Of a stretch of DNA of 64,000 nt, positions 1-13,950 are shown one piece after another. The stretch is taken from assembly GCF_032854445.1 (NCBI RefSeq), contig NC_088301.1, positions 38,737,187 through 38,801,186 of the forward strand, read 5' to 3'. How positions within the stretch are numbered: position 1 is the first letter of the stretch; each line of letters begins with the position of its first letter. A program made the translations under genes and the position numbers. The DNA is from Liolophura sinensis (Eukaryota > Mollusca > Polyplacophora > Chitonida > Chitonidae). Below the pieces are notes generated by a model, which was not told the DNA's origin, made no database searches, and saw only the letters and a program-made list of their open reading frames with translations.

Positions 1-1849
1 GGCCAAACTACATCTAGCTTATATCTTCTTTTTTCATTAGGCCTTCACGGTGCTCGAAAAAAAGGCCATGATTAAACAAACCATAAATAAAGGCCTATAT
101 AACGAGCTTCTAGTCGCGTCACATGACGCTTGGAATAAACTTTGCAAACGTAGCCATTACCCGAGTAGACTTTCACATGCATATTAATGCAATCGGATAT
201 GGGGTTCTGGAGAAGAGAAAAATTTTCTAGATATTTGGAGGTACTTCTCCAATAAGGTGGCCAAGTAGCATTGAGAGGTGCGTAAAGTAGCTTAATAACG
301 TCTCGTATGCGCAGTTTTCTAGGGAGATCGGTAAAAGAGGGTGCAGGAGAAAAAAAATATTCTTCCGAGCAAGAACAATTATAGTTTTCCAAGCCTTTAG
401 TTTCGTAGCCTAATGAGAGAAAAATAGATGTACGCGGGGGGAGGATAAATTTACATCGTACGTAAGACTACGTACTTAAAAAAGCAACAACAAAAAAGAC
501 TAGGCACTTTTAACACTGGGTTAACTAAGAGTTACAAGTACAAGCAAAATACAAACGATGACAAACACAGAAAATACGTCATACAAAAAGGAGTGATGTT
601 AAAGCACTTTTTGCCAGTAAGCCCTGGACAAGCCACTTGGCATTTTTTGTCCTTTGGTCACGAATTTACAACTAATGTTAAAGCATACTCCTATTGATGG
701 CGTCAAGGGAATTATCTCCCTTACAACCACTCTTTCGATCACGCGGCAACCATCCGGGTACTTTTGTTGGTAGGTGACATCGTTACACACAAAGTGCGTT
801 CGGGAGCTCCCGAATTTAGTTCATTTTTGAGGTAAGTTTCACACTGTCCAGACCTAAGACGAGGCTGAGTATGGTTTGAACGATTTCTTTATATGGGGAA
901 GTTGTTAATGTTGTCCAGTGTGTTAGTGAATTGAAATGGGATGCCATGCCTCGGCTCTGGTCTACTTTGTAGTGGTACCGTGGTTCATGATAACTGGAAT
1001 TCACGCAGGCGTGCCACTATTGTCTTCCTTCACGGATTGTGATTCCAAGTATAAACATTTGTTATTTTGATTCCGTATTTTATGAGTGACGTGCCTGCGA
1101 CATTAATTTTCGTATTAAGACTAAATTTTGCGAAGTCTTCACTCAGCCTGCTTTTGTATTAATAGTAATTTTGTTTCCTTGTTCACTTGTAGGGCACTTC
1201 AGTCGTATCACTTCGTTGGTTATAGCTTGTGTGTCTCATGGTCATATCCTTATAATTACGAAACGATTACAAGGATTTGCTCCTTAAACAAAATTCTGAG
1301 AACTTAATACATAACTTTGACTGATTTTTCAGGATTTGGGTTTCTTGTATTAGACTAGTAGTATGTTTAGGTATTGTGACCTGCTAGCTGTGAATATATA
1401 ATCTCTACCTTTGCTTACACTCCGGTAGAGCTATGGATCCTTACATTTACTTTTCTTGGAGTTGTGACATTTCTGTTGCCTTGCATCTCGGGCACTTTTT
1501 TTGTGTCTCCTAAAAGTAAAGATCTGTGCAAATATGCATGCTGCAGTTTCAGAAGTCTCTATGCTTACTTTAACGATTTCCCATTTTTTGTCATGGTTAA
1601 TTCTTTTAAAAACTGTATATCTTTAGTACATCTTTTTTGTAAAGCCCAAATCTTCTCTTGGCATTTTCAAATATATGGCACTCTGTCTAGAACTAACCAA
1701 ACTGTCGTGTGGTGGATTACTTAGATTACATTTCTCACAGACCACAATATGTTTAATTTATTGCCACCTATCATGATACAAGTTAGGAAAATATTACAAG
1801 AAATTATGAAAAACTGTTCCTAATTGATCTCTTATTTGATTTTGCATAG
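1..1849. other. Region upstream of elongin C; probable promoter and untranslated first exon
   Basis: No convincing coding exon is seen here. The elongin C start codon lies only 22 bases after a clear splice acceptor (AG at 1848-1849), so an untranslated first exon must lie upstream. One good donor, GAG/GTAAGT with the exon ending at 831, lies just after a perfect 16-base palindrome (799-814) and is the best candidate. Transcript data would be needed to confirm it. Two minus-strand open frames (72-392 and 599-790) match nothing I recognise. Confidence 0.4.
799..814. promoter_or_regulatory. Perfect 16-bp palindrome near putative elongin C first exon
   Basis: TTCGGGAGCTCCCGAA equals its own reverse complement. 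It lies 17 bases before a consensus splice donor at 832 and about 1 kb upstream of the elongin C start codon. A site for a dimeric transcription factor is possible, but I know no factor with exactly this site, so the role is inferred from symmetry and position only. Confidence 0.3.
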
Positions 1850-1859
1850 GTCATTGTGA

Positions 1860-3804
<1,945 letters not shown>

Positions 3805-4964
3805 ATTGTGCTGCCTGTCTGAGTTCCATGGCATTATAGAAGAGACGCTGGCTGTGTGAACTATGGCATATAAAGTGTATAAATAGGCCCTTGTTCATCC
3901 AAGCATTTCTAGTGTTGTGGCAATGTTAACAGAATACTCCCTTTGTGAAACACTGCCAGAATGTGTTAGTGTTCACTACAGAAATATGGCACAGATACCT
4001 TGGATTTTTCTACTGGAAACTGGAAAATATGGCTGCTTGAAATGAAATATTGTATCCTAGTTGTAGATGTGATCAGAACAGGCTTAAAAGAGCTGTCTTT
4101 AAAGTAGTTCCTTTATTTCTGTTAACTGAGACTCCGACATGGAATGCATAAACCAGGTTTGTTTATAAATTTCTGAATTTGTAGAAAAGAAATCTAGGAT
4201 ATTAAAGTAGGAAGGGGGTGTGTTTGAAGCTCCTCGTAATTTCTGCTAATGAAGAATAGTAATGAAATGAAAACAGCTTATTATTGTGGTGTTTTTTAAC
4301 ACTTGTCAACAGTACTTGCAGCATGCAGACGGATCTTGTCTGTAATGCTATGAAAATTAAGCAATAGTTTTGTTCTTCTTCCTTTACTAAATTCTCATTT
4401 TTAAAGGTACATATAGTCCATTGTTTAAGTTAAGTTTTTGATCTGTTAGCTGGATGCTTATATTGTTGGTTTCTTTCAATCAATGATTGTAGCATGAATA
4501 GCACAGCTATTTCATTGGTAAACATGTGTCCAGTATCCATGTTATCACCTTGTAAAGCCCTGTAAAACATGTATTATATCACAGTGTCTCATTATTTCTG
4601 GTCTTTTTTTATATATAAATATTCAGCTTCCCTTTTATGTAGGGCAAAGAGAGTGGTGTTTCACTATAGTACCGTTCGAACTATGTATTTATTAAAACCT
4701 CGTCAAAAAATTATGCTATTAAGGTTTGTAAAAGTAGTTTCATTTATACTTTTAAGTTGAAAGTGTATTTAGTCTTGATCGTTGTAAAACTCCTGCATGC
4801 TTGAGTTTGAAACATCAGAGAGAGAATTAAAGTCCTATCTATATATAGATTTGAATGGGTTGGTCACTTAATAAGTGTACTGTTTTTATGCATCCCTAGC
4901 TCCATGCAAATGTGTTTTCTTGCCTGAAACCTTTCATTTCCTATCGTTTTACTTGAATACTGAA

Positions 4965-5210
4965 GTAGTCTCAGATGGTTGAAGCGCAAGCTCAATGCAA
5001 CCGTCAGACTAAAGGTCTTTTGTTCGAATCTGTGTAGCCTTGAGGTTTTGGCTACAGCTTCCCATTCAAGAGGTTTGTCAAATACGTAGGGAAGGTTAAT
5101 GGTTTACTCAGGAGCTCTGGTTTCCCCAACCCATATACCTGAGTGCTGCCATATGTGATTGTGAAAAATGCTTGAGCACGCCATTATACCACCGATCAAT
5201 AATACGGGAT
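4965..5210 (+). mobile_element. Old tRNA-derived SINE copy
   Basis: The head reads like a tRNA: TCTCAGATGGTTGAAGCGC (box A) and TTTTGTTCGAATC (box B). The body ends in a worn version of the family tail, with a gene-less CTCTGGTTTCCCC block, TGCTTGAGCACGCC and ACCGATCAATAATA. It encodes no protein. Confidence 0.55.
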
Positions 5211-5377
5211 GGTATTAATTAAGGGGAGACGAAAATGTTACGAAATCAGTCAATCCAGCTCCAGCAACATACACATCTTACACCTGCACTGGTATATGTT
5301 TGACATGTTCGCTCTTAGATTATTGTTATTTGATTTTATGCTTGGCTCTCCAATTCAAAAGTGGCTAATATTTGCTC

Positions 5378-5480
5378 GGGACAGCTGTGGCTCAGATCGG
5401 TAAGGCGCTCTCTCGCTATGACTGTTTGGCCTTTGACCAGTGAAATTCAGCGCTACTCTGTTTCCTCTGTGGCTTTAAAA
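5378..5480 (+). mobile_element. tRNA-like SINE head fragment
   Basis: GCTGTGGCTCAGATCGGTAA is a good tRNA-like box A region. The rest of the element is too worn to follow. It is probably a remnant of the same SINE class and not a working tRNA, since no acceptor stem pairs up. Confidence 0.35.
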
Positions 5481-6577
5481 GGATACGGTACATGAAAAGG
5501 TACTATAAAATCTTAAGAGTGGTTTTAAGGAAAATGAGGAAAGTTATTAAAAAAAAAAAAACATGACCAAATTTCTTTAGTTTTTTTAGGCTTGTTTTTT
5601 TATGTTTCTTAATCTCTCAATTTTATACATACTTTTGTTATACTTTATGTTAGGCCACATCATATACTCCATATCAATTTAAGTCCATATTCTTAAGTCC
5701 GGAGGCTTGTCTGGTATTTGGCAAAGGGTGAGGCTTTACATCGGGCTTTCTGGTTTCCTCCACCTGTAAATCGGGGTGCCGTCATCAATCCCTCTACCTC
5801 ATTTAAGACATTTGTAACTGGTTTGAAGCAAGTTGTTCTTTGTTTTTTTTTTACAGGAACTTGTGTTGGCTGCGATTTTGCTCGTCGATCCAAAAAGCAG
5901 TTGACGGCAAGTCAGTAGTGTAGTGAGGCCGATGTAGTATTTAGAGAAAGTAAAATTAACTGGACTCTCCGGCTAAGACCAGTATCAAGGTCTGGTCAAA
6001 CTGAGCCTGTCAAAGTCTTCTCTGGAAAAGTTTCCAAAGTGTTTTTGCCAGGTCACATTTTGAGGCACAAACTCATTGGCATTATTCACAACCAGAGTAA
6101 GAACATCGGTAATTCTCAATAGGTATTTTGATCAAGCGTGAGGTTGAAAAGGCTTTCTCCCAAATGGAATATAAATATATACATATATGTTGATGTGATA
6201 CTAACATCAAGGGCGTGTAGCTTAAAGAGAATAACAGCTTTGGACAAAGCCGGTTGTTTGCAAGTCTTAAAGGAGAAGAGAATTTAATTATCAAACAAAT
6301 ACCATTGAAAAGAGTATGCATTTCCTTGCATGTGGAAAAATTCTAATATGTACCTCGAGTTCATAAATTATAAATAAATTCAGCGCCAAAAGCCGCTGTG
6401 GGCGTTTCCATTTTGCCGAAGAAACTAGTCCTGAAGTCTCCTGTGTTAGGAGGAGAATTTCTGTTGGAAACCACCGAAGTGCGGTTCGTACATTACCGGA
6501 AATGTACGTTACCTGCCAACCTCGTGTACTTTGCGTTGCTTCGGTGATTTCCGCTTGGCGATCGAGGAATCGGAATC

Positions 6578-7024
6578 TTGGACGTAGGTTCCGAGTTTAC
6601 TGGTTCTAATTATAACGATTATAGCCGGTTTAAACAGTATACTATCAGGAGGCCTTCAGAGAAACGTAGTAATGACTTTAAATCCACCAAAAACAACAGA
6701 TTTACTGCCCTAGCTGATAACCAGTCGGCCAGCGAGTCTATAGCTGGCCTAAATAACCTGGAAATTCTTAGCAAAACGATATCATTTTCGAAATGGATTC
6801 TAGCTACAAAGAAGCAAATATACTGCCGTATCAATTTGACCCATATAGTGGACGACGTTGAAGTTTCGATTTATGACATTGACATCTCGGCCAGACTTCA
6901 CATTCCGAGCTTTCACAGAATTTTTTGTCTTCATCCAGGCATTTCCCACCGCACTGGCAATATACGGACTGGTAATCTACAACATGACCGTGTGTTACTC
7001 TGTACATTTCGTGTATTTACATAA
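6578..7024 (+). other. Unassigned open frame without an ATG
   Basis: A 148-codon open frame with no in-frame ATG, opening from a TTG and preceded by a stop about 30 bases upstream. It is rich in Asn, Ser, Arg and Lys in its first half (for example KSTKNNRFTALADNQSASE). That composition recalls nucleic-acid-binding ORF1 proteins of retrotransposons, but the resemblance is only compositional. It could also be a single exon or chance. A GC-richer stretch just upstream (6390-6570, with CCGGAAAT and GCGTTGCTTCGG) could be a promoter or the 5' region of a mobile element. Confidence 0.2.
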
Positions 7025-7164
7025 GATGTAATATTTATTTACTATTCTCTTCGCAATAAATACCATTCTATACCCCGAGGGATTCTAAATTCATACCTAT
7101 ATGCGATGACAACTAGCGGTACATGCTATTGTCGGCATTCCGAATACACACTTAGAAAAGAAGG

Positions 7165-7480
7165 TGCAGCCATAGAACCTTTAGGGGTTCCATGGTTTGC
7201 CTCTGTGGTGGCACCCTCTAATGTTCCATATTCAACCTTATTTGTAGGGTTCCATTTAGCACCACACATGGAAGGTTCCAAGTTGCACCCCAAAGGTACA
7301 ATACAGACATCTTTATTCGGTGCAATTGTACAACCTTTAAAAGGGTTAAGGCTTTACATCAGCCGTGGAAGACACTAGATCAGCATAGATCCTTATTGGT
7401 AGGTTTCAGTATAGCACCAATGGAAAAGGTTACGTACTGTACCCACAAGTTCAATATTGGTGCCATTCAAAGGTTCAAGA
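7165..7480. repeat. Degenerate short tandem repeat rich in GGTTCCA and GCACC
   Basis: GGTTCCA/AGGTTC and AGCACCA words recur roughly every 25-40 bases (about 7186, 7248, 7260, 7274, 7411, 7471), as in an old, much-diverged minisatellite. No coding signal is seen; the open frame running through part of it lacks features of a protein. Confidence 0.4.
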
Positions 7481-8499
7481 TAGATTCAAGACCAGCACCC
7501 AGTATTGTTGAACATAATTTCTGTAAGGTTTAATCTGACATTCAATAATGAAACCAAAGGGTTAGTTTTAATTGGCCACCTCTGGGATTAACACAGTAAG
7601 AATTCAATGATATTTACTGAGTGTAATTCCTTTGCAAAAATATGTACAACAAATAACATTTTACTTTCTAGGATTTCAAAAAGTGAAATGGTTCACATAT
7701 TGTCTTTTTCACGGATACTAACATTAATACCAGTTGCTTTATATCGCACTGACCTGAGTTTCGTGGTCAGCAATTTAAATTCCATGGCCTGCAATAAAAC
7801 TGCCTCATTCACACGTACTGCACCACACTCCTTTTCATATTCAATTAGAAAATACATGTACATGGTACCATAGTAGTCAACTCTCCACTTTTTTTTTGTT
7901 TTGAAGAATGTATATTCAAGACAAACACACTTTGATTCAAAAAATTAAAGCCATTGATAATTCCTATAACATAATTACAGGACATATTTTACCTTAATTC
8001 AAATAGTCTGACAAGGAGCATCTGTGATGTACATTATTATATTTGTACAAAAGTTATATGCCTTTGAAAAAATCTCCATGGAGAGTTTTAAATGCCTTTT
8101 CTTTTGATGTTTCCTTCATCCGTACGTTTAGCTTCACATAAATCTGAGGTAGTGTACCTGTAAGTTCATTATTAAAATTTCAGACATTACTAGGTACAAA
8201 AAAATTATGCATACATATATACAAGTATATGCAAGAATGCATTGCCAAAGTATGATTTTCATCAAAAGTATCGCTATACATTCACTTTGTGTCACTTAAT
8301 TTGTGAGAATTCTAAACTTTACACAAGACAAAGAGGTGGCCAACTGAATAGTCAACATTTTTTAAATCTAAGATTTAATACTGTTATAACAGTAAAGGTA
8401 AACTAGTCCCAAATTTTGTTACAGTAGCAGTAGCTTTGTCCAGGGCACCATTGTAATAAACAATAAAGTTAACATGTAATTAAAATCTATGGTCAAAAT

Positions 8500-8805
8500 G
8501 ATTGAACCGGCTTCGGAAGCGGTAGATCCAGGGTCAATCCTGGGTCGAGTAAACCATAAGACTTTAAAAGAGGAAGTTGTAACTTCCTTGCTTGGCGTTC
8601 AGCGTGAAGAGGATAGGGCAACGATTGTATAACAACTCGGGCGGGGCAGCTTACTTGCCTCCGGTAAGGCGTCTCAGTGAAGCAGCACTAGATACAAGAG
8701 CGGTGTAAGTCCGTCCTGCAACAAGGAGGCACTCTAAGGATTCCTTCGTGTCGTCTGACTGAAAAATTACGACGTTAAACCCCAAGCACTCACTCACTGA
8801 AAATA
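8500..8805 (-). mobile_element. Interspersed repeat, family B
   Basis: This stretch is the reverse complement of 63140-63480: both share GGGTCAATCCTGGGTCGAG, GGAAGTTGTAACTTCCT, AGGCGTCTC-GTGAAGCAGCA and the end ACGTTAAACCCCAAGC. The two copies are over 50 kb apart in opposite orientation, which shows a dispersed repeat. No transposase frame is seen, so it is a non-autonomous element or a fragment. Confidence 0.75.
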
Positions 8806-9344
8806 ATAATGCATACTCTTAATTTACCGGTTTGTAAAAAATTAGTCAGCTCAGGGCAAGTATAATCAACGATTTAACCAGGTCAAAATGAATCAGATCA
8901 CAATGCTGGTACACATATATGACTGTTTATACGAATTAAGGACATAAGTTTTATAACAACCAGGCAGAAAGATTTGTACATGTACATATTTTATGGACAA
9001 CCAACCATAACTCTGCAAACAATTGTCAGATAAGTGTAAAAAATATGATCTTCCATATATAAAGCACCTTAATATATGTGGAAATTCGTCAAGAAGGGTG
9101 GCGGAGTAGGAAGAGTAGAAAGGTTAGGAAGAAAGACTTAACTCTTTGAATCCCTAATGCGCATGTATAAATTTATCAATGTTTTCATGCAGGTACAAAG
9201 ACCCTGATGACAAGCTGCGGTCATGATACTGATTTTTGAACAGCCAAATCTTGGATATGGATACAGTCAAAACAGTATACAGAAAATGCCTAAACAACTG
9301 TCAGATACATTTAAAATCCTAATACATGTACTATTCTGTTTGAT

Positions 9345-9500
9345 TCCCTTTTTTCTTTGAATGGGTGTTTTATGCCGTACTACAGTTATCTCACAGTATA
9401 TAACGTTGCAATGAGAGGACGCCAGGCAGTGTCAGGGAGAACTTGGATTCGACCATGCATTTTCCTCAATGGTGAGAGTCTAAGACCATGCTGCCACTGA
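9345..9500 (-). mobile_element. Old SINE copy, reverse orientation
   Basis: Read on the minus strand it has a tRNA-like head (CTCAGTGGCAGCATGG, then GGTCGAATCC) followed by the family tail in worn form; on the + strand this shows as GGGTGTTTTATGCCGTACT. It encodes no protein. Confidence 0.55.
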
Positions 9501-10571
9501 GGGTCTCACAATATCAATTTGATTTGGGGTTTTCCGTTATACAGTTATATTTCACCTAAAGTTTTTACCCCAAAATGGACTGTTCAGTGGCACACGGAGT
9601 ATTACAAATTAAAAACATATTTTTAAGAGGTTGAGTGTACTTGTGTGCAAATAGCCGAGTACCTTAAATTAGACCTCACAGCCACAGAGGGTCGTGTAAG
9701 TTTGAAAATCCTACGTATGTTATACCATAAACGAAATGATATGAATTGAAATGATATAAATGATGTTGTTATATCAACTACTCAAAAATCAAAATATGAC
9801 AAGCATCACTTCAGGTAATCTTGCACAATTTGTACGAGAACATATGCCATAAAAGTCAAAATGTGTCCAGCACAGGCCTGTGCTTGTACAGGCTATAGCT
9901 TGTGCCTAAAGGGGCGTATATAGTCGTGTACAAGATAAATACATGCACGATGTGGATGTCGGCGTTATAGAGTGTATAGACGTTTACTGTCTGTCAGTTT
10001 TCAGTTCAGTTAATAGTATTTTATAAATACTGTGTACAGTTGCCGTTGTGGAAATTCAGCCGTATTCCTGTCACAGATTAATCGTTTAATAAAGAATGTG
10101 AAGCTGAAACACCCATCGTTTGGTGTTTATATTTTGACTCCTCGATTCGTCCACACATATGATGGGCGCCATATGCTTAAATATAATGCAGTAAGCAAGA
10201 GAATTATCTTTTTCTTTTTAAATTCATGTTTGTTGAGAATGGTATTGAAAAGTGAAGAATTGTAGGCAGTTATTTCATGTTGCCTTAAACTACCAGAACA
10301 CTTATGTACGGTTGAAGACAGAGAGCATGTATAATATGTTTTGTTCAATTTCTTGAAATACAGATATGAAGTTCATATAAACCTGTCTCGAGGAATAAAA
10401 CTGGTTATAATGAAAGAGAAGAAATTCTCTGTTAGAATACCAAGGCAGAGAATACACCAAAAACTACATGGTAAAGTAGTCCACACACGCTCAGTATTTT
10501 CGTGGAAAGTGGACGAAAACTGGCAGTGGTACCTCCATCGTGAAAAATTTAGCTACAGCAGTTTACTTAGA

Positions 10572-10832
10572 TTTTTTTTTTTTTTTTTTTTTGATTGGTG
10601 TTTTACGCCGTACTCAAGAATATTTCACTTATACGACGGCGGCCAGCATTATGGTGGGTGGAAACCGGGCAGAGCCCGGAGGAAACCCACGACTATCCGC
10701 AGGTTGCTGGCAGACCTTCTCATGTACGGCCGGAGAGGAAGCCAGCATGAGCTGGACTTGAACTCACAGCGACCGCATTGGTGAGAGACTCCTGGGTCAT
10801 TACGCTGCGCTAGCGCTTTAACCGACTGAGCC
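10572..10832 (-). mobile_element. Near full-length tRNA-derived SINE with target-site duplication
   Basis: This is the best-kept copy of the main SINE. On the minus strand it runs from a tRNA-like head (CTCAGTCGGTTAAAGCGC, then GTGAGTTCAAGTCC as box B) through the body (CTTCCTCTCCGGCCGTAC, GTATAAGTGAAATATTC) to a poly(A) tail of about 20, seen here as poly(T) at 10572-10592. Both sides carry the same 13 bases, CAGTTTACTTAGA, at 10559-10571 and 10833-10845. That target-site duplication is direct evidence of insertion by reverse transcription. Transcription would be by RNA polymerase III, with enzymes borrowed from a LINE. Open frames across it are not genes. Confidence 0.93.
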
Positions 10833-11081
10833 CAGTTTACTTAGAGAATTTCGTAATAGCGACCCAGGTGATTATAAGAACTGTTTTTATCTCTATCACT
10901 GTATTATCTTCCGATTTGATCTTTCATATAAGCATGGTAGCTCACGGTATGGTTAAAAAATCTGTATTCAGTCTTGACGTAGGACAATATGTATTGGCTG
11001 GTATGTGGGCTAAATTTAAACTCCCGCCATTATACTATTCTCGCGATAATAGCAAGTTCCGGCGAGATCGCCCGTGGGAAG

Positions 11082-11107
11082 GCCTTTTCTGTCGCCGCCT
11101 CAGCAAG
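11082..11107 (+). promoter_or_regulatory. Possible RPS7 transcription start with 5' TOP tract
   Basis: The stretch CCTTTTCTGTCGCC starts with C and a pyrimidine run, as 5' TOP messages of ribosomal protein genes do. It follows a GC-richer patch containing CTCGCGATA and GGCGAGATCGCC. AAG/GTTCGT at 11107-11108 could serve as a donor, although it is not a strong one. The RPS7 start codon sits directly after an acceptor 3 kb downstream, so an untranslated first exon is required; this is one candidate for it. A second possible donor, CTCAG/GTGAGC, lies near 13071. Confidence 0.28.
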
Positions 11108-13279
11108 GTTCGTGTGGGCAATGTATACGAGGCTTTAAAATAAATGTTTCTTATATCTTTACCAATGGTAGATATACCGTTAGCGGTCCAGAAACAACTC
11201 AACAGGTCATTTGCAGTTATATCTGAGATATTTTAGAAACTGATGGATGTTTTGAAGTGGGATTGAGGGGGATTTGAACAGGCATGACATCTGGACAAGT
11301 CCATTGACTGTCGTTGCTGTTGCAGCGAGGTAGTAAACATAGTTGTTTTCACGTTTTGTAGTATTTTGACTTTGTTGTGTTATTGACAAAGATGTTATAA
11401 GTATCGCATTCATGAAACAGTAGGGGCGAGGGAATCTAAATCGAATGAATCATTATTTTTGAATCTACTTGTCTTGTCAGCTTCCAAACTGATGGAAGTG
11501 AATGAAACCTATGCCAAAAGGGATTTCTTTTTGGTAAATTTTATTGACAACTACATTGTGATTGGATACTTTAATGGGACTAAAGTGTATCCACTGTTCA
11601 GAGTATAACCTGTTACCATTTGTCGTCTCGGACTTCCTCCCACATGTGTTTCCCACAGTTCAGTTAAATTAAACGTTGGGGTCTGTTTTTAACAATGCTT
11701 GATATTTACCTACCTCACCGCTTTTATCACTGAACTGGACAAAATCCTGTCGGTCCATTCCGCAGCGCACCTCAAGTCAGCCTGCCCTCACTGGAAAAGG
11801 CCTGCCATCATAGCCTTAATCCACCTGCCCACAGTTAATGTTCAACAGAGCCAAATATTACCAACTAAAATGCCTTCGACGGAATGGATGACACAATGAA
11901 GCACAAGCATAACATATATCGTATAAATTGATCCTTCTCCTGTCTTGGTCATGCTAGTTTAATTAAATTAAAAACTAAGATTTATAATTTTCAACAATTT
12001 CTGACATCTACCTGTCTCAACGCTTATTCGTTGAATTAAAAAGCCTGGTAGGTTCATTCTGCTAAATCCATTTTGAAACGGTTGAACACGCCAATTTCTG
12101 GCGTGCATTAAAGAGAATAGGACCTTTACTACCACTCCGAGTGTAAATCCATTCCCGGGTCGAAATGTGTTTGAAATCCACAGAAATATTTCCTTCTCCC
12201 TCGTCAAAATATTTTGCTGTAATGGCAAGTCTGGTGTACTTAAACATCAGAACTGTGTGCGAAAAGATACAGAGATCAACCTGACAAGACAAGACCACAA
12301 ACACAGTGTTAAATGACATTTAGCGATTATTTCATCTGTCTTTGTGGATGTAGAATGCAAGGAACAATTTGCCGAGTCAGTCGATGCTAAAGGTTCCAGT
12401 CTGGACTTGCGGACACCATGTGCACATGTTTTCTGCCTGTGGCCTCAGATAAAATATGAATTTGGAATGCACCCAATGTGTCGTGTGTGCACACCATGAC
12501 ACTGAAAAGAAACAGAGTCACGGAAAACACAGAAAACTTCCTCGCCCACTGAAACTCTTGTGTGGCAGAGGCACGTTTGTCGAGTTAACAGCAGAAGAGT
12601 AATAGTGTAACATGTGACATCCATACGACTTGAATTTAATTGTAGAAAATGGGTATCCAGAAAAATGATCCTATAACATGCTAGCAGCGATTTTTGCCTG
12701 CATTTGGCGTGCAGGCAGGCATTAAGTTACATTGCATTGGCTATTGAACTAACGTATTTACCATCGTCACATATGCTACCTGGTTGAAAGCTGGAAGTTC
12801 GTACCCACTCCTTTCCATTCAGGCTACTGTCCTTCGTGGGAAACAGATACACTGTGGAAGCCCGTTTCCTAATCGTATTTTCCCCACATCAGAGCTGTTC
12901 CTCACTAGAAACAAAATACTTCCCGCTCGCTCACTTTAGTGTATCACTGTCAACCATGTCATCATAATTCACTGATCGCCAGATTCTGCATGATACCTTG
13001 TCATTCTTGCTGTTGGTGCATCCTGTACCGTTAACAGTGGAACTGTAGCTTTATGTAAGTGAACTGCTCAGGTGAGCTAGTGGGAGGTATTTCATTTCTG
13101 TTGAGGTACAGCAGTGATGTGGGGGGGGGGGGATATGATTAGGTGGCTTGCATCCCAAGTGTTTCTTCTGGCAAAGGCTGGCCTAATTGAACGGTGTACG
13201 CACTTCCAGCTTTCCAACATGCCTTGCAGAGCAGCTGATCCATAAGACGTATTTTACAAAGCATGCATAACTCTATGGA

Positions 13280-13950
13280 AATTAAACTATTGTGATAGTG
13301 TTAACATAGAGTTCATCTAGATGCACTCAGTGGGTTATTTTAAAATTCTGACATTCATCGTAACACCAGGTTAACTCCCACTCTCAAAAAACAATACGTA
13401 GATTTCAAATTTCTGTATCCTTCCCATTCTTAGCAATCAGACTCCTCTCCTCTCCTCAAATCGATGTAGTTTTGTGTTAGAATATTGAATATGTTCCTCC
13501 TAATTTACTATTCTCACAGATGAAACTAATGAATTTGCTGCCTTGTGGTCACATTGACTGCCAGAACTTTGGTGATATAGTACCTTGCCATTTACTGCCA
13601 TTTTGAAGTGACACTTGACCTACTTGTGAATTTGAAATGTAGCTGAGTTTAGGCATTGGAATCTGCCAGAAAACTATTATATTTGCATAGCTGTCTTATA
13701 AGCACCGCTTCAATCTTAATTCAAACCAGAAGGGCCAAAAAAGTACATGTATTTTTAGTGCGTGTAAGATTAGGAGCCATCAACGTGGACCTCACTGAGA
13801 TAGTTCCACTGAGTTGGATTTTGAAATTTGTTTTTTTATTGGAGGAGCAGGGATAGACTCCATAAGACTATGGATGTCAGAATTTTAAAGGAGCACATTG
13901 AGTACAGCTAGATGGATTGGTTAACAATGCCTACAATACTTGCTCCCAAC
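13280..13950. repeat. Inverted repeat pair upstream of RPS7
   Basis: The left arm (about 13280-13420) and the right arm (about 13815-13950) are diverged reverse complements. The best shared block is CATCTAG.TG.ACTCA followed by TTTAAAATTCTGACAT.CAT, with further similarity on both sides (TGTTAAC outside; AAAAAACAA and ATTTCAAA inside). The arms flank about 400 bases of unique sequence. This fits two oppositely oriented copies of one repeat or an old long-TIR element; no transposase is seen. Confidence 0.6.

Noticed and set aside
72-790. Minus-strand frames at 72-392 and 599-790
   Set aside because: Neither resembles a protein family I know, and neither has a convincing acceptor-donor pair with the other. 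They may be exons of an upstream minus-strand gene, but nothing supports it.
10341-10784. Open frame of 147 codons
   Set aside because: It runs through the poly(T) and body of a SINE inserted at 10572; the Phe run is the poly(T).
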